From Thioalkalivibrio sp. ALJT (lineage in GTDB: Bacteria; Pseudomonadota; Gammaproteobacteria; Ectothiorhodospirales; Ectothiorhodospiraceae), in contig NZ_KB907129.1 of the NCBI RefSeq assembly GCF_000381825.1, forward strand, positions 1 through 64,000: 64,000 bases of DNA, in the 5' to 3' direction. Of the stretch, positions 20,524-32,194 are shown one piece after another (position 1 is the first letter of the stretch; the number at the start of each line of letters is the position of its first letter). Under the pieces are notes generated by a model that did not search any database, had not been told where the DNA came from, and worked only from the letters and a program-made list of their open reading frames with translations. A program made the translations under genes and the position numbers.

Positions 20524-21482
20524 GCCATTCCCTCGCTTTCCTCGTTCGCGCCCGCGTGCCGTCCGAGGACGCGCACCTCCGGCTTCAGCCGGATGCCGAA
20601 CTGGCGCTGCACCACATCCCGGGCGTAGCGCAACAGCCACTCGATGTCGGCGGCCCGAGCATGGCCGTCATGGGTAATGAAATTGGCGTGCTTGGACGAG
20701 ATCTCGGCGCTGCCGCGACGCAACCCCTTCAGGCCGGCTGCCTCGATCAGGCGCGCGGCGTGATCACCCTCCGGATTGCGAAACACCGAGCCGCAGGACG
20801 GCAGGCCCAGCGGCTGACGATCCGCACGTTCGCGCAGCAGTTCGCGGATGCGCCGGGTCCCGGTCGCGGAATCACCGGCCGCCAGTTGCAGGATGCAGCC
20901 GGTAAACCATTCGCCCTCGGGACCGTGCACACTGCGATAGCCAATGCGGTAGTCGGCCGGGTTGCGGGTGTGCAGGTTGCCGCGCCCGTCGATCGTCGTG
21001 ACCGATTCCACCAGCGGCCAGATCTCGCCGCCCCAGGCCCCGGCGTTCATGCGCAGCGCGCCACCCACCGTGCCCGGGATACCGGCCAGGAACTCGGCCC
21101 CGACCAGCCCCTCGCGGGCCCCGAAACGCGCGGCCTGGGCACAGGCCAGCCCCGCTCCCAGCAGCAGGCGATCGCCGTCCAGATGACAGCGATCATTGAG
21201 GACCCCGGAAAGGTGCACCACCAGCCCCTCGATCCCGCCGTCCCGGATCAGCACGTTGCTGCCGAGGCCGAGAAAGGTCACCGGCATCGCCGGTGCATGG
21301 GTTGCGTGGTCCCGCAGGGCCGCGACCAGATCATCGAGATCGGCCGGCTGGTACAGCCAGTCGGCCGGACCGCCCACCCGCCAGGAGGTCAGGCCCGCGA
21401 GCGGAACGCGCGCCTCCAGGCGCCCCCGCGGGACACCGGCGAACGGACCGGGGGCGCTGTCCATTACCCGCTCCGCCATCAT
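20520..21482 (-). CDS. murB: UDP-N-acetylenolpyruvoylglucosamine reductase
   Basis: MurB reduces UDP-GlcNAc-enolpyruvate to UDP-MurNAc with NADPH and FAD. The 320-residue protein shows the FAD-binding [12 protein letters not shown], the glycine-rich [18 protein letters not shown], and the catalytic serine region [11 protein letters not shown]. Length and motifs fit a type II MurB. The start overlaps the murC stop as ATGA. Confidence 0.96.
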   Translation of the reverse strand: MMAERVMDSAPGPFAGVPRGRLEARVPLAGLTSWRVGGPADWLYQPADLDDLVAALRDHATHAPAMPVTFLGLGSNVLIRDGGIEGLVVHLSGVLNDRCHLDGDRLLLGAGLACAQAARFGAREGLVGAEFLAGIPGTVGGALRMNAGAWGGEIWPLVESVTTIDGRGNLHTRNPADYRIGYRSVHGPEGEWFTGCILQLAAGDSATGTRRIRELLRERADRQPLGLPSCGSVFRNPEGDHAARLIEAAGLKGLRRGSAEISSKHANFITHDGHARAADIEWLLRYARDVVQRQFGIRLKPEVRVLGRHAGANEESEGMA

Positions 21483-22909
21483 GATGCCCCCCCGTCGCTG
21501 GCCAGCAGATGTTGCGGCAACAACCCCGCCAGGCGCCCGATATCGCCGGCACCCTGGGCAATCACCACGTCACCCGCGCGCAACATGCGGCCGAGGACAT
21601 CCACAACGTCGTCCGCACGTTCGACGAACACCGGCTCGACCTGACCGCGCAGGCGAATCGCCCGCGCGAGACTGCGACCGTCGGCGCTGGGGATCGGATC
21701 CTCGCCCGCCGCATACACCTCCAGCAGGATCAGGACATCGGTCTCCGACAGTGCCTCGACAAAATCCTCGAACAGATCGCGGGTCCGGGTATAACGGTGC
21801 GGCTGAAAGATGGTGATGCGCCGCCGATCCGGCCAGGCATCGCGCGCCGCCGTCTGAGTCGCGCTGATCTCGCGCGGGTGATGGCCGTAGTCATCCACCA
21901 GGGTCACCGGGCCGCTGGGCGCCTGCCAGGTCTGCACCTGGAAGCGCCGGCCGATGCCCTGGAAGCGCTCCAGGGCGGCCTGGATTGCGGCCGGCCCCAC
22001 CCCCAGTTCATGGGCCACGGTGGCAGCTGCCAGGGCATTGAGCACGTTGTGGCGGCCGGGCAGATTCAGCGTGACCGGGAACGCGGCCTGCCCCGGCAGT
22101 TCCAGGTCGAAGAACATGCGCACGCCTTCCTGGCGCACGCGGCGCGCGCGCACGTCAGCGGCCTGTTCAATGCCGTAGGTCAGACGCGGGCGCTCCAGCT
22201 CCGGACACAGCGCGTGCACCTGCGGATCATCCACGCACAGCACCGCCAGCCCGTAGAAAGGCAGGTGATGCAAAAACTCCAGGAAGGTGGTCCGGAGCTG
22301 CTGGAAGTCATTGCCATAGGTCCCGAGATGGTCAGCATCGATATTGGTGACCACGCTGACCATGGGCTGCAGATGCAGGAAGGAGGCATCGCTCTCGTCG
22401 GCCTCGGCCACGAGGTAATCGCCGGCGCCCAGGTTCGAGTGGCTCGCCGTGCTGTTCAGACGACCGCCGATCACAAAGGTCGGGTCCATCCCCGCCTCCG
22501 CGAGCACGCTGGCAATCAGGCTGGTCGTGGTGGTCTTGCCGTGGGTACCGGCTACCGCGATGCCGTAGCGAAACCGCATCAGCTCGGCCAGCATCTCGGC
22601 CCGTCGCACGATCGGGATGCCACGCCGGCGTGCCTCCTGCACCTCCGGGTTCGAAGGATTGATTGCGCTGGAGACCACCAGCACGTCGGCATCGGCCACA
22701 TTGGCCTCGGTATGGGCCGATACCACCGGCACCCCCATCCCCTGCAGGCGCTGGACCATCGGCGACTGCCCGAGATCGGAGCCCGACACCTGATAGCCCA
22801 GCTGATGCAGGACCTCGGCGATACCGCTCATGCCGGACCCGCCGATCCCGACACAGTGGATGCGACGGATGCGACGCATCGCGTGATGTGGCAGCCGCGT
22901 CGCGCTCAT
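21479..22909 (-). CDS. murC: UDP-N-acetylmuramate--L-alanine ligase
   Basis: MurC adds L-alanine to UDP-MurNAc. The 476-residue protein starts with a Rossmann motif, [13 protein letters not shown], then the Mur ligase P-loop [11 protein letters not shown], and the central [13 protein letters not shown]. The start ATG at 22909 overlaps the murG stop by four bases. A longer open frame upstream lies antiparallel in frame to murG and is not coding. Confidence 0.97.
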   Translation of the reverse strand: MSATRLPHHAMRRIRRIHCVGIGGSGMSGIAEVLHQLGYQVSGSDLGQSPMVQRLQGMGVPVVSAHTEANVADADVLVVSSAINPSNPEVQEARRRGIPIVRRAEMLAELMRFRYGIAVAGTHGKTTTTSLIASVLAEAGMDPTFVIGGRLNSTASHSNLGAGDYLVAEADESDASFLHLQPMVSVVTNIDADHLGTYGNDFQQLRTTFLEFLHHLPFYGLAVLCVDDPQVHALCPELERPRLTYGIEQAADVRARRVRQEGVRMFFDLELPGQAAFPVTLNLPGRHNVLNALAAATVAHELGVGPAAIQAALERFQGIGRRFQVQTWQAPSGPVTLVDDYGHHPREISATQTAARDAWPDRRRITIFQPHRYTRTRDLFEDFVEALSETDVLILLEVYAAGEDPIPSADGRSLARAIRLRGQVEPVFVERADDVVDVLGRMLRAGDVVIAQGAGDIGRLAGLLPQHLLASDGGAS

Positions 22910-24000
22910 CCCGTCCCCTCCTGGCGGACACCCGCCATCTCCATGCAGGCATCCGCCAGTCGCCGCGCCGTATCCGGATACGCCTGCTCGCGCGCACGCA
23001 CGGCCCGGGTCCTCAGGGTCTCGCGATCCAGCGGCGCCACCAGCTCGTACACCCGCTCGGCCTCCAGCTCCGCGTCCGCGATGAGCCAGGCGGCGTCGGC
23101 CCGCACCAGCGCCTCCGCGTTCGCGGTCTGGTGATCGTCCACCGCATGCGGATACGGGACAAAGATCGCCGCCACCCCGGCGGCAGCGACCTCGGCAACC
23201 GTCAGCGCCCCGGCCCGACAGATCACCAGATCCGCCCAGGCATAGGCTGCCGCCATGTCGTCGATGAAGGCATTGATCTCGGCCTCGAGCCCCGCCTCGG
23301 CATAGGCAGCGCGGGCCTCGTCCAGGGTCCGCTCGCCAGCCTGGTGGCGAACCTGCAACGGCTGTTGCGCGGCCACACGTGCCAGCGCACCCGGCAGGGT
23401 GCGATTCAGCGAACGCGCCCCCAGGCTGCCACCGAGAATCAGGATATTCAGCGGGCCCTCGCGCTCGTCGTAACGCGCCTCGGGCGCCGGCAACGCGGCG
23501 ATCGCGGCGCGTACCGGATTGCCCACCACGGTCATCGTCACGCGTTCGGGGAAACTGTTTTCGAAGCCGGCGTAGACGCGATCGGCGACCTTCGCCAGCC
23601 AGCGATTGGTCAGACCCGCTACCGCATTCTGCTCGTGGATCGCGAGGGGGCGCCCCAGGGCCGCCGCCATCAGCCCGCCGGGACCGGCAGCAAACCCGCC
23701 AAAGCCGATCACGGCATCCGGGCGCAGGCGGGTCATCAGGCCCAGGGCGGCCCACAGCGACAGCCCGACGCGCCAGGGTGCCAGGGCCAGCCCCACCAGC
23801 CCCTTGCCACGAACCCCGGCAATAGGAAGCGTGTGCAGTTCGATGCCGGCCTCCGGCACCAGGCGGGACTCCACCCCGCGCGCGCTACCCAGCCAGAGCA
23901 GCTCGGCTCCGCGGGCGTGCAGGAGCTCGGCTACCGCCAGCCCCGGGAACACGTGGCCGCCGGTGCCGCCGGCCATGATCAGGATGCGCGGCGGCTTCAT
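22906..24000 (-). CDS. murG: Lipid II synthase MurG
   Basis: MurG is the GT-B glycosyltransferase at the inner face of the membrane that adds GlcNAc to lipid I to make lipid II. The 364-residue protein has [12 protein letters not shown] near the N-terminus, the hydrophobic patch [15 protein letters not shown], and the UDP-GlcNAc site [11 protein letters not shown]. The ATG at 24000 overlaps the ftsW stop as ATGA. Confidence 0.97.
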   Translation of the reverse strand: MKPPRILIMAGGTGGHVFPGLAVAELLHARGAELLWLGSARGVESRLVPEAGIELHTLPIAGVRGKGLVGLALAPWRVGLSLWAALGLMTRLRPDAVIGFGGFAAGPGGLMAAALGRPLAIHEQNAVAGLTNRWLAKVADRVYAGFENSFPERVTMTVVGNPVRAAIAALPAPEARYDEREGPLNILILGGSLGARSLNRTLPGALARVAAQQPLQVRHQAGERTLDEARAAYAEAGLEAEINAFIDDMAAAYAWADLVICRAGALTVAEVAAAGVAAIFVPYPHAVDDHQTANAEALVRADAAWLIADAELEAERVYELVAPLDRETLRTRAVRAREQAYPDTARRLADACMEMAGVRQEGTG

Positions 24001-25196
24001 GTCAGCCCTCCACGGCGGCGACGCGGCGCAACCCGCGGAGCCGGGACCTGCGCCTCGCGATAGACACGCATCACCAGCCCGATCGCCGCCAGCGACACAA
24101 TCAGCGAACTCCCGCCGTAACTGAGAAACGGCAGGGTCAGTCCCTTGGTGGGCAACAGCCCCATGTTGACCGCAAGGTTCAGGAAGGCCTGCAGGCCCAT
24201 CCAGATCGCCACCCCGAAGGCCAGATGCGAGGCGAAGGCGTGGCCGCCGCGTTCCGCCATCAGTCCGATCCGGATGCAGCGCCACACGAGCACCGCGAAC
24301 AGGGCAATCAGGGCGACCACCCCGACAAACCCGAATTCCTCCGCAAACACAGCGAACAGGAAATCGTTGTGCGCCTCCGGCAGGTAGAACAGCTTTTGCA
24401 CGCTGTTGCCCAGCCCGGCACCAAACCAGCCACCCGAACCGATCGCGATCAGCGACTGGGTCAGCTGGAAACCGGTCGCGAAGGGGTCCTGCCAGGGATC
24501 CAGGAAGGCGGTCAGGCGCGCGACCCGGTAGGGCGCTGCCACTGCCACGATGGCCATGCCGACCGCGATGGTGCCGCCCAGCGCCGCGAACTGCCACAGC
24601 TTCGCGCCGGCCAGGAACAGCATCCCCATGCCGATGGCCAGCATGATGGCGGCCCCGCCGAAGTCCGGTTGCAACAGCATCAGGATCGTACCCACTCCGA
24701 GGACGATCAGCGGCCGGATAAAGCCGAGGAAGCTCAGCCTCAGGGTCGAATAGTGGCGCACGATATAGCCGGCCAGGTACATCACCACCAGCAACTTGAC
24801 CAGCTCGGCCACCTGCAGATTGAACATACCCAGCGGGATCCAGCGTGTAGCCCCGTTGACGGTACGGCCCACGCCGGGAATCAGGACCGCAATCAGCAGC
24901 AGCATCACCAGGATCAGCAGCCAGGGGCCGGCACGTTCCCAGCGCTCGAGCGGGACCGACCACAGGAAGGTCGCAACCGCAAGACCGATGGCGGCAAAGA
25001 TCACCTGGCGCTGAAAGAAGTGCCAGGTGTTGCCAAAGTAACGTTCGCCCAGCCCCATGGAGGCCGAGGCAACCATCACCAGGCCGATACCCAGGAGGAT
25101 GCTGGCCACCGCCAGCAGCGGCAGATCGACCTGATCACGCAGACCGGCGATCAGGCTGCGTTCCTGTTGCGCGATGCGGGAGCTGGACACACTCAT
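23997..25196 (-). CDS. ftsW: Septal peptidoglycan polymerase FtsW (SEDS family)
   Basis: FtsW is the polytopic SEDS glycosyltransferase that polymerises septal glycan with FtsI. The 399-residue protein has about ten hydrophobic segments and the family motifs VGRTVNGATRWIPLG, QPDFGGAAIM and the C-terminal FLSYGGSSLIVSL. The N-terminus carries the ASASMG pattern after the first span. Its start overlaps murD by four bases. Confidence 0.96.
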   Translation of the reverse strand: MSVSSSRIAQQERSLIAGLRDQVDLPLLAVASILLGIGLVMVASASMGLGERYFGNTWHFFQRQVIFAAIGLAVATFLWSVPLERWERAGPWLLILVMLLLIAVLIPGVGRTVNGATRWIPLGMFNLQVAELVKLLVVMYLAGYIVRHYSTLRLSFLGFIRPLIVLGVGTILMLLQPDFGGAAIMLAIGMGMLFLAGAKLWQFAALGGTIAVGMAIVAVAAPYRVARLTAFLDPWQDPFATGFQLTQSLIAIGSGGWFGAGLGNSVQKLFYLPEAHNDFLFAVFAEEFGFVGVVALIALFAVLVWRCIRIGLMAERGGHAFASHLAFGVAIWMGLQAFLNLAVNMGLLPTKGLTLPFLSYGGSSLIVSLAAIGLVMRVYREAQVPAPRVAPRRRRGGLT

Positions 25197-26539
25197 GCCG
25201 TCAGCCTCCGAACCGCGCGCACGAAGTCGTCCCCGCGCGCCTGATAATCGGGATACAGATCAAGGCTGGCGCAGCCCGGTGACAGCAGCACGGTATCGCC
25301 GGGTTCGGCCCAGTCCGCCGCCTGCGTCACCGCGGCATCCATATCCTCCACCCGCTGCACCGGCACCACCGAGGCCAGGGCCCGGGCGATCAGCGGCGCA
25401 TCCTCGCCCAGGAGGACCACCCCGCGCACCTTGCCGGGCACATAATCCGCCAGCGGGGAGAAATCCTGGCCCTTGCCCTGCCCGCCGGCGATCAGGACCA
25501 GCGGCCCCGGCGTGCCGCGCAGGGCCGCCAGGGTCGCGCCCACGTTGGTGCCTTTGGAGTCATTGATGTAGTCAACGCCGTCGACCGCGGCGATCCACTG
25601 CGAGCGATGCGGCAGACCAGCGAAATCGGCGAGCGCGGCAAGGGCCCGGGTCCGCGCGTCCGGCTGCTCCAGCCAGGGCCACGCGAGGGCCAGCGCAGCG
25701 AGTGCATTGGCCCAGTTGTGCTGCCCGCACAGACGCAAGCGGGCGGTGGTCAACAGATGCTCCTCGCCGCGGACCAGATCCGGCGCAGTTACGCCCGGGG
25801 CCACGCCAAAGTCGCGGGTCGTCCGCGGTGCATCCAGCCCGAACGAGGCCACGTCCAGCCCGGCCGGCAGCGCAAGCGAGCATAACCAGGCGTCGTCACG
25901 GTTGAGAACGCCGCGCTCGGCGCGATCCAGGATGCGCGCCTTGGCACGCACATAGGCCTCCAGATCCGCATAGCGATCCAGATGATCCGGCGAGATGTTC
26001 AGGATGGCAGCCGCCGCCGGCGCCAATACGGTGCTGCGTTCGAGCTGGAAGCTGGACAACTCCAGCACATAAAGCTGCGGCGCCTGCTCCAGCAGGTCCA
26101 GCGCCGGGGTGCCGAAGTTGCCGCCCACCGCCACCTCCCAGCCGGCAGCGCCCAGCAGCTCGGCGACCAGCGCGGTCACCGTGCTCTTGCCATTGGAACC
26201 GGTAATCGCGATCACCGGCACGGCTGCCACGGCGGCGAACAGGTCGATATCGCCAGTCAACTGCACCCCGGCGGCGCGCGCCCGCTGCAGGACCGGGTGT
26301 TCCAGGGCCACACCGGGGGAGACGATCACGCGCGCGAACCCGCTCGCGTCCAGAGCATCGAGCGGGCCGGCCCAGGAATCGGCCAGCCATGCGGCAGGCG
26401 CGCCCGGCTCCAGCGCCGACGGACGGGCACGGGTGTCAGTCACCGCGAACGTCTGCCCCTGCGCATGCAGATAGCGGGCAACCGACTGTCCGGTTGCCCC
26501 CAGGCCTACGATCAGGTTGTCGGCGGTGGCTCGAGTCAT
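25193..26539 (-). CDS. murD: UDP-N-acetylmuramoylalanine--D-glutamate ligase
   Basis: MurD adds D-glutamate to UDP-MurNAc-L-Ala. The 448-residue enzyme has the N-terminal UDP-binding LIVGLGATGQSVARYL, the P-loop ITGSNGKSTVTAL and the loop ELSSFQLERS, all diagnostic of MurD. It lies 4 bases after mraY. Confidence 0.96.
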   Translation of the reverse strand: MTRATADNLIVGLGATGQSVARYLHAQGQTFAVTDTRARPSALEPGAPAAWLADSWAGPLDALDASGFARVIVSPGVALEHPVLQRARAAGVQLTGDIDLFAAVAAVPVIAITGSNGKSTVTALVAELLGAAGWEVAVGGNFGTPALDLLEQAPQLYVLELSSFQLERSTVLAPAAAAILNISPDHLDRYADLEAYVRAKARILDRAERGVLNRDDAWLCSLALPAGLDVASFGLDAPRTTRDFGVAPGVTAPDLVRGEEHLLTTARLRLCGQHNWANALAALALAWPWLEQPDARTRALAALADFAGLPHRSQWIAAVDGVDYINDSKGTNVGATLAALRGTPGPLVLIAGGQGKGQDFSPLADYVPGKVRGVVLLGEDAPLIARALASVVPVQRVEDMDAAVTQAADWAEPGDTVLLSPGCASLDLYPDYQARGDDFVRAVRRLTA

Positions 26540-26543
26540 GGCG

Positions 26544-27626
26544 TCAGCGCACCTTCAGGGTCGCGAGACCGATCAGCACGAACACCACGGTCAGGATCCA
26601 GAAACGCACGATCACGCGCGGCTCCGGCCACCCCTTGAGTTCGAAGTGATGATGCAACGGCGCCATGCGGAAGATACGCCGTCCGGTCAGCTTGAACGAC
26701 GCGACCTGGAGCATCACCGAAAGGGTCTCCAGCACAAAGATGCCGCCCATGATCAGCAGCACGATCTCCTGCCGCGTCAGGATGGCCAGCATCCCCAGCG
26801 CAGCGCCCAGGGCCAGTGCGCCGACATCGCCCATGAACACCTGCGCGGGATAGGTGTTGAACCACAGAAAACCAAGCCCGGCGCCAACCAGTGCCGCCGC
26901 AAAGATCACGACCTCGCCGACGCCGGGCACGGCCGGGATGCCGAGATATTCGGCAAATACGGCATGACCGGCCGCATAGGCAAACACCCCCAGGGCCCCC
27001 GCCACCAGCACCGCCGGCATGATCGCCAGGCCATCCAGGCCATCGGTCAGGTTCACCGCGTTGGAGGCGCCCACCACCACCAGCCACACCAGCGGGATGA
27101 ACAGCCAGCCCAGACTGAACTCGACATCCTTGAAGACCGGCAGATAGAACGTCGTCTCCACCGGGCTCTGGGCGGTATACATGATCACCCCGGCGGCAAT
27201 CAGCGCGAACAGCGTCTGCCACAGGATCTTGGCGCGGGCCGAAAGCCCCTTGCTGTTGCCATAACGAAGTTTCAGGTAATCGTCCCAGCCGCCGACGGCT
27301 CCGAAGGCCAGGGTGGTCAGCAGGACAATCCAGACGAAGCGGTTGGTCAGATCACTCCACAGCAACGTAGCCACCGCGACCGCGACCAGGATCAGGGCAC
27401 CGCCCATGGTCGGCGTGCCGGCCTTGCTCAGGTGCGACTCGGGGCCATCATCACGAACCTGCTGACCCACCTTGCCAACAGTCAGCCGACGGATCACCGC
27501 CGGCCCGATCAGGAGCGCGATCGCCAGCGCCGTGACCACGCCGAGGATGGCGCGGACGGTCAGGTACTGGAAGACCGAAAAGCCGGAATGGAACTGCGTC
27601 AGATACTCAGTCAGCGCGTACAGCAT
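26544..27626 (-). CDS. mraY: Phospho-N-acetylmuramoyl-pentapeptide transferase
   Basis: MraY makes lipid I on the cytoplasmic face of the inner membrane by transferring phospho-MurNAc-pentapeptide to undecaprenyl phosphate. The 360-residue protein is the same length as the E. coli enzyme, has ten hydrophobic segments, the catalytic [13 protein letters not shown], and the C-terminal [11 protein letters not shown]. It overlaps the murF end by 20 bases. Confidence 0.97.
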   Translation of the reverse strand: MLYALTEYLTQFHSGFSVFQYLTVRAILGVVTALAIALLIGPAVIRRLTVGKVGQQVRDDGPESHLSKAGTPTMGGALILVAVAVATLLWSDLTNRFVWIVLLTTLAFGAVGGWDDYLKLRYGNSKGLSARAKILWQTLFALIAAGVIMYTAQSPVETTFYLPVFKDVEFSLGWLFIPLVWLVVVGASNAVNLTDGLDGLAIMPAVLVAGALGVFAYAAGHAVFAEYLGIPAVPGVGEVVIFAAALVGAGLGFLWFNTYPAQVFMGDVGALALGAALGMLAILTRQEIVLLIMGGIFVLETLSVMLQVASFKLTGRRIFRMAPLHHHFELKGWPEPRVIVRFWILTVVFVLIGLATLKVR

Positions 27627-28977
27627 TCGCTACCCCCGGCGCTGACGCGGCCAGATCCAGCCTCTCGAGAATCTGCTCCATGTGCTGACTGCGCGAGCCT
27701 TTCACCAGCACGGTCGTACCGGTGGCCAGCAGTGGCTCCAAGCGTGCGCGCAGGGCGTCATGGTCGGCAAACCACTCGCCACCCTCACCAAAGGCATCGG
27801 CGCTCTCGCGCGCGGCCTCGCCCAGGGCGAGGCACCGGTCAATGCCCATCGCACGGGCCAGTTCACCGGTCTCGCGGTGCAGATCGCGGTCGGCGGCCCC
27901 CAGCTCGCCCATCGCACCCAGGACCAGGATGCGCCGTCCGGGCATGGCGGCCAGCACTTCCAGTCCAGCTCGCAGGGAATCCGGATTGGCGTTGTAGCTG
28001 TCATCCCAGACCCGCGCCCCACTGGCATGCCACAGCTCCTGCAGACGACCGCGCACCGGCTCCCAGCGCGCGAGGCCCTCAACAATGCGATCGATCCCGA
28101 TCCCGACGGCATTCGCGGCCGCCGCGGCCGCGACGGCGTTGGCTGCAAGATGGCGTCCGGGACCGGCCAGGCGCAGGTCGCGCCCGGCGCCAAGGATGGC
28201 CAGATGCAGCCGATCCGGGGCCTGCCACATGCCCTCGACCTCGCCACCCCCCTCCAGCGAGAAGCGCTGGCAGTGGTGGTGCTCGTTCAATGACAACCAG
28301 TAGTCGGCGAACGGATCGTCCAGATTAATGACCGCGGTGCCGCCCTGTGCCGGCAGCCCCGTGTAGATCTCGGCCTTGGCATGGGCAACACCCTCGAGGC
28401 TGCCAAAGCCTTCCAGATGCGCGCGCCCGGCATTGGTAATCAATGCCACCTGCGGTTCCACCCAGCGCACCATGCGACCGATCTCGCCGGCGTGGTTGGC
28501 ACCGAGTTCGATCACTGCGTAATCCACGTCCTGCGGCATCGCCAGCAGGGTCAGCGGCGTGCCGATCTCGTTATTCAGATTGCCCGCAGTGGCATGTACC
28601 GAACCCACGCCCTCGAGGATGCAACGCAGCATCTCCTTGGTAGTGGTCTTGCCGTTGGAACCGGTCAGCGCGATCACGCGCGCGCGGCTGCGGCGACGCC
28701 ACTCGCAGCCCAGGCGTCCCAGGGCCTCGCGGGTATCGGGCACGACCACCTGTGGCTGTGGCAGATCCAGCGCACGTTCCACCAGCAGGACCGCCGCCGG
28801 CAGGTCCGCGCTCAGCTTCTCGTGGGCATCGAAGTTCGGACCGCGCAGGGCCACGAAAAGCCCCCCGGAACGCGGGTCGCGCGTGTCCGTGAAGACCCCC
28901 GAAAAGTTCGCATCCGGCGCACCCTGAAGGCGGCCCTGAACGGCCGTCGCCAGTTCCTGGCTGGTCATCTGGATCAT
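27607..28977 (-). CDS. murF: UDP-N-acetylmuramoyl-tripeptide--D-Ala-D-Ala ligase
   Basis: MurF adds the D-Ala-D-Ala dipeptide to the UDP-MurNAc-tripeptide. The 456-residue enzyme has the P-loop [14 protein letters not shown], the motif [11 protein letters not shown] and the late [12 protein letters not shown], all MurF-specific. The start overlaps murE by four bases and the end overlaps mraY. Confidence 0.96.
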   Translation of the reverse strand: MIQMTSQELATAVQGRLQGAPDANFSGVFTDTRDPRSGGLFVALRGPNFDAHEKLSADLPAAVLLVERALDLPQPQVVVPDTREALGRLGCEWRRRSRARVIALTGSNGKTTTKEMLRCILEGVGSVHATAGNLNNEIGTPLTLLAMPQDVDYAVIELGANHAGEIGRMVRWVEPQVALITNAGRAHLEGFGSLEGVAHAKAEIYTGLPAQGGTAVINLDDPFADYWLSLNEHHHCQRFSLEGGGEVEGMWQAPDRLHLAILGAGRDLRLAGPGRHLAANAVAAAAAANAVGIGIDRIVEGLARWEPVRGRLQELWHASGARVWDDSYNANPDSLRAGLEVLAAMPGRRILVLGAMGELGAADRDLHRETGELARAMGIDRCLALGEAARESADAFGEGGEWFADHDALRARLEPLLATGTTVLVKGSRSQHMEQILERLDLAASAPGVANAVRAD

Positions 28978-30482
28978 GTCTCCCCCATGCCCTTCAGGCC
29001 GCTGGCACTGACCTGTTCACGATCGCTGAACGGGTACCGCATGCCGTGGATTTCCTGCGTGGTTTCATGCCCCTTGCCGGCCACCAGGACCACATCGCCG
29101 GCATCGGCCTCGGCCAGGGCGCTGGCGATCGCGGTGGCGCGATCACCGATCTCGTGGCTCTCGGCCGCGTCGACACAGCCTGCGAGGATCTCGGCGCGAA
29201 TCGCGGCAGGGTCCTCCCCGCGCGGATTGTCGTCGGTCACAAACACCACATCCGCCAGCCGGCAGGCAGCTGCACCCATCGCCGGTCGCTTGCCGCGGTC
29301 GCGCTCGCCGCCACAGCCGAACACCACACTCAGGCGCCCGCGGGTATGCGCGCGCAGCGCCTCCAGCGCGGCCGCCAGCGCCTCTGCGGTATGGGCGTAG
29401 TCCACCACCGCCAGCGCACCACCGGGTTGCGGGAACCGTTCCATTCGCCCGGGCACACCGGGCAGTTCCGCCACCGCTGCAACAGCGGCATCGAGTTCAA
29501 CGCCCAGGGCCTGCAGGGCCGCCAGCGTGGCCAGCAGGTTCGCGACCTGGAAGCGGCCGAACAATGGCGAGTTCACCGTCAGGGTTCGGTCACCGGCCGC
29601 GAGCACGAAGCGCAGCCCCTCGGGCGTCGCCGCGATGTCTTGCGCGCGCAGGTCGGCATCGGGACAGCCGGCAGCGCTGTAAGTCCGTGCACGTACACCG
29701 TCAGGCAGGTGCGTCAGCATCTGACGCCCGAAGGGGTCGTCGAGGTTCAGTACCGCATGCTGCAGCCCCGGCCAGGCGAACAGGCGTGCCTTGGCCGCGG
29801 CATAGGCCTCGCGGGTACCGTGGAAGTCGAGGTGATCGGAACTCAGATGGGTCAGCACGGCCACCGAGATCGGGGCCGCGGCGAGACGCCCCTGGGCCAG
29901 CCCATGCGAAGACGCCTCGAGGACCACGGCCCGGCAGCCGGAACCCGCGAGCTCGGCCAGGTGGCGCTGCAGATCCAATACGCCGGGGGTCGTATGGCCG
30001 GTGTCCACCAGATGCCCCGGACGGCCCACACCCAGGGTGCCAATCAGTCCGGACGGGCGGCCCAGGCGCTCCAGCGCCAGTGCAATCAGGTGGGTCACCG
30101 AGGTCTTGCCATCGGTACCGGTCACGGCGACCACCGGATCGGCGGCCGGCCAGACACCGAACAGGGCCTGCGCCATCCGGGGCAGGCGTTCGCGCAGCCC
30201 CGGGACGCGCACCCGGGGCACCGTCAGGGTCAGCTCCGGTTCCGGCCCCTCATCCCACAGGATGACACCGGCACCCCGGGCCGCCGCCTCGGCGGCATGA
30301 GTCAAACCGTGCTCCCGGGTTCCGGTCAGCGCCACGAAGGCACTACCGGGGCGCACGCGGCGGCTGTCCTGAACCAGGTCGCTCACCGGCAGCTGTTCCA
30401 GCCCGGCAGGCAGCCAACCGGATGGCAGGAGCTCGCCCAGCAGGACCGGCGGCGGCAGGAGGGTCTCGCGGGCGGCCATCAT
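28974..30482 (-). CDS. murE: UDP-MurNAc-L-Ala-D-Glu--2,6-diaminopimelate ligase
   Basis: MurE adds the third stem residue. The 502-residue enzyme has the P-loop VTGTDGKTSVTHL, the carbamylated-lysine region EASSHGLAQGRL and the DNPRGEDP motif that selects meso-diaminopimelate. The start ATG overlaps the ftsI TGA. Confidence 0.96.
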   Translation of the reverse strand: MMAARETLLPPPVLLGELLPSGWLPAGLEQLPVSDLVQDSRRVRPGSAFVALTGTREHGLTHAAEAAARGAGVILWDEGPEPELTLTVPRVRVPGLRERLPRMAQALFGVWPAADPVVAVTGTDGKTSVTHLIALALERLGRPSGLIGTLGVGRPGHLVDTGHTTPGVLDLQRHLAELAGSGCRAVVLEASSHGLAQGRLAAAPISVAVLTHLSSDHLDFHGTREAYAAAKARLFAWPGLQHAVLNLDDPFGRQMLTHLPDGVRARTYSAAGCPDADLRAQDIAATPEGLRFVLAAGDRTLTVNSPLFGRFQVANLLATLAALQALGVELDAAVAAVAELPGVPGRMERFPQPGGALAVVDYAHTAEALAAALEALRAHTRGRLSVVFGCGGERDRGKRPAMGAAACRLADVVFVTDDNPRGEDPAAIRAEILAGCVDAAESHEIGDRATAIASALAEADAGDVVLVAGKGHETTQEIHGMRYPFSDREQVSASGLKGMGET

Positions 30483-32194
30483 GTCGTCCCCTCGCGTTCT
30501 GCAGCCAGACGCATGGGGATTTCCGGCATTGCATCCGGGCGCACATTGAACATGCGCAGGGCCGAGGCCATCACACGCTGGAACACCGGAGCCGCCACGG
30601 CGCCGCCGTAGTACACGCCGGCGCGCGGCTCGTCGATCACCACGGCCATCACGAAGCGCGGGTCGGAGGCCGGCGCAAGGCCCACAAAGTTGGAGTAATA
30701 GCGATCCTCGGTATAACCACCCGGCCCGCTCTTGCGGCTGGTACCGGTCTTGCCGGCCACGCGGTAGCCGTCAATCGCGGCCTGGCGAGCGGTTCCCTCG
30801 GTACCGATGACGTGCTCCATCATCGCCAGGACCTGTTGCGCCGTCTCCGGCGCCATTACCCGAGCGGGTTCTCGCAGGTCATCGGCCGTGCGTACCAGGC
30901 GCACCGGGATGCGTTTGCCGTTGTTGGCAAACGCGGTGTACGCGGCGGCCATCTGCAGGGTCGAGGCCGACAGGCCGTAGCCATAGGCAAGCGTGGCCTG
31001 CTCGACCTCGCGCCAGGTGGTGAAATCACGCAGACGGCCCGAGGCCTCGCCCGGAAAATGGGTGCCCGGTGCCTGCCCGAAGCCGGCCTGATGCAGGGTC
31101 TGCCACAAGCGATCGGCCGGGGTTGCCAGGGCTAACTGGGTCGCCCCCACGTTGCTGGAACGGGCAATCAGCGTGGTAAGGTCAATGGTCCCGTAATCGC
31201 GCAGGTCGCGTACGGTCAGACGCCCGACCCGCATGGTGCCCGGCCCGGTGTCCAGGGTGGCATTCGGGTCCACTGCCCCTGCATCCAGGGCCGCGGCGAC
31301 GGTAAACGGCTTCATCACCGAACCCGGCTCCAGGGTATCGGTGATCGCCCGGTTGCGGGCGCGATCGGAACGGATTGCCCCGCGATTATTCGGGTTGAAC
31401 CCGGGCTGGTTGACCAGCGCCAGGACCTCCCCGCTACGCGCATCCAGCAGGACCGCGGAACCACCGCGTGCATTGTGCTCGGTGACCGCGGCCTTCAATT
31501 CGCGGTAGGCCAGGTACTGCAGGCGCTGATCGAGGGTCAGGGCCAGCGTGTGGCCGTCGCGTGCCGGGCGGATACTGGCGACATCGCGAATGGTGCGTCC
31601 GTGGCGGTCACGCAGCACACGCTTGGACCCGGGCTGGCCCGACAGCCAGTAATCGAAGGCCAGTTCCACACCCTCCTGGCCCTGATCATCGATATTGGTG
31701 TAGCCCAGCACATGCGAGGTCGCCGCGCCGTGCGGATAATAACGTCGGAATTCCCGGTTCAGGCCGACGCCCTGCACACGCAGGGCGGCCACCCGCTCGG
31801 CCTGCGCCGGCAACATATGCCGACGCAGATAAATGAACTCGCGCTCGGCACGCGACTCGATCCGTTCGGCCAGCCAGTCGGGCTCGACTTCAAGGACCGC
31901 CGCCAGCTCGTCCCAGCGGTCACGCTGGTCCAGCAGGTCCTGCGGATTGGCCCAGGCGGTCTGCACGGGCGCCGAGATCGCCAGCGGTTCGCCTTCACGA
32001 TCGGTGATCATGCCGCGATGAGCCGATTCAATCAGGGTCCGTACCTGGCGCTGTTCCCCCTGCTGGGTCAGGAAATCGCGCTCCAGGACCTGCAGGTCGA
32101 TGGCGCGCAGCAACAATGCGGCGCTTGCGATCGCAAAGACCCCGATCACGACTTTCAGTCGTCCGCCACTGATCTGCCGCTTCAGCGCGCCCAT
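30479..32194 (-). CDS. ftsI: Septal transpeptidase FtsI (PBP3)
   Basis: FtsI is the class B penicillin-binding protein that cross-links septal peptidoglycan with FtsW. The 571-residue protein has one N-terminal membrane span (about 13-32), the pedestal domain, and the transpeptidase domain with SVMK (nucleophile Ser292), SSN near residue 350 and KTGTS near 480. The start overlaps the ftsL end by 13 bases. Confidence 0.97.
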   Translation of the reverse strand: MGALKRQISGGRLKVVIGVFAIASAALLLRAIDLQVLERDFLTQQGEQRQVRTLIESAHRGMITDREGEPLAISAPVQTAWANPQDLLDQRDRWDELAAVLEVEPDWLAERIESRAEREFIYLRRHMLPAQAERVAALRVQGVGLNREFRRYYPHGAATSHVLGYTNIDDQGQEGVELAFDYWLSGQPGSKRVLRDRHGRTIRDVASIRPARDGHTLALTLDQRLQYLAYRELKAAVTEHNARGGSAVLLDARSGEVLALVNQPGFNPNNRGAIRSDRARNRAITDTLEPGSVMKPFTVAAALDAGAVDPNATLDTGPGTMRVGRLTVRDLRDYGTIDLTTLIARSSNVGATQLALATPADRLWQTLHQAGFGQAPGTHFPGEASGRLRDFTTWREVEQATLAYGYGLSASTLQMAAAYTAFANNGKRIPVRLVRTADDLREPARVMAPETAQQVLAMMEHVIGTEGTARQAAIDGYRVAGKTGTSRKSGPGGYTEDRYYSNFVGLAPASDPRFVMAVVIDEPRAGVYYGGAVAAPVFQRVMASALRMFNVRPDAMPEIPMRLAAEREGTT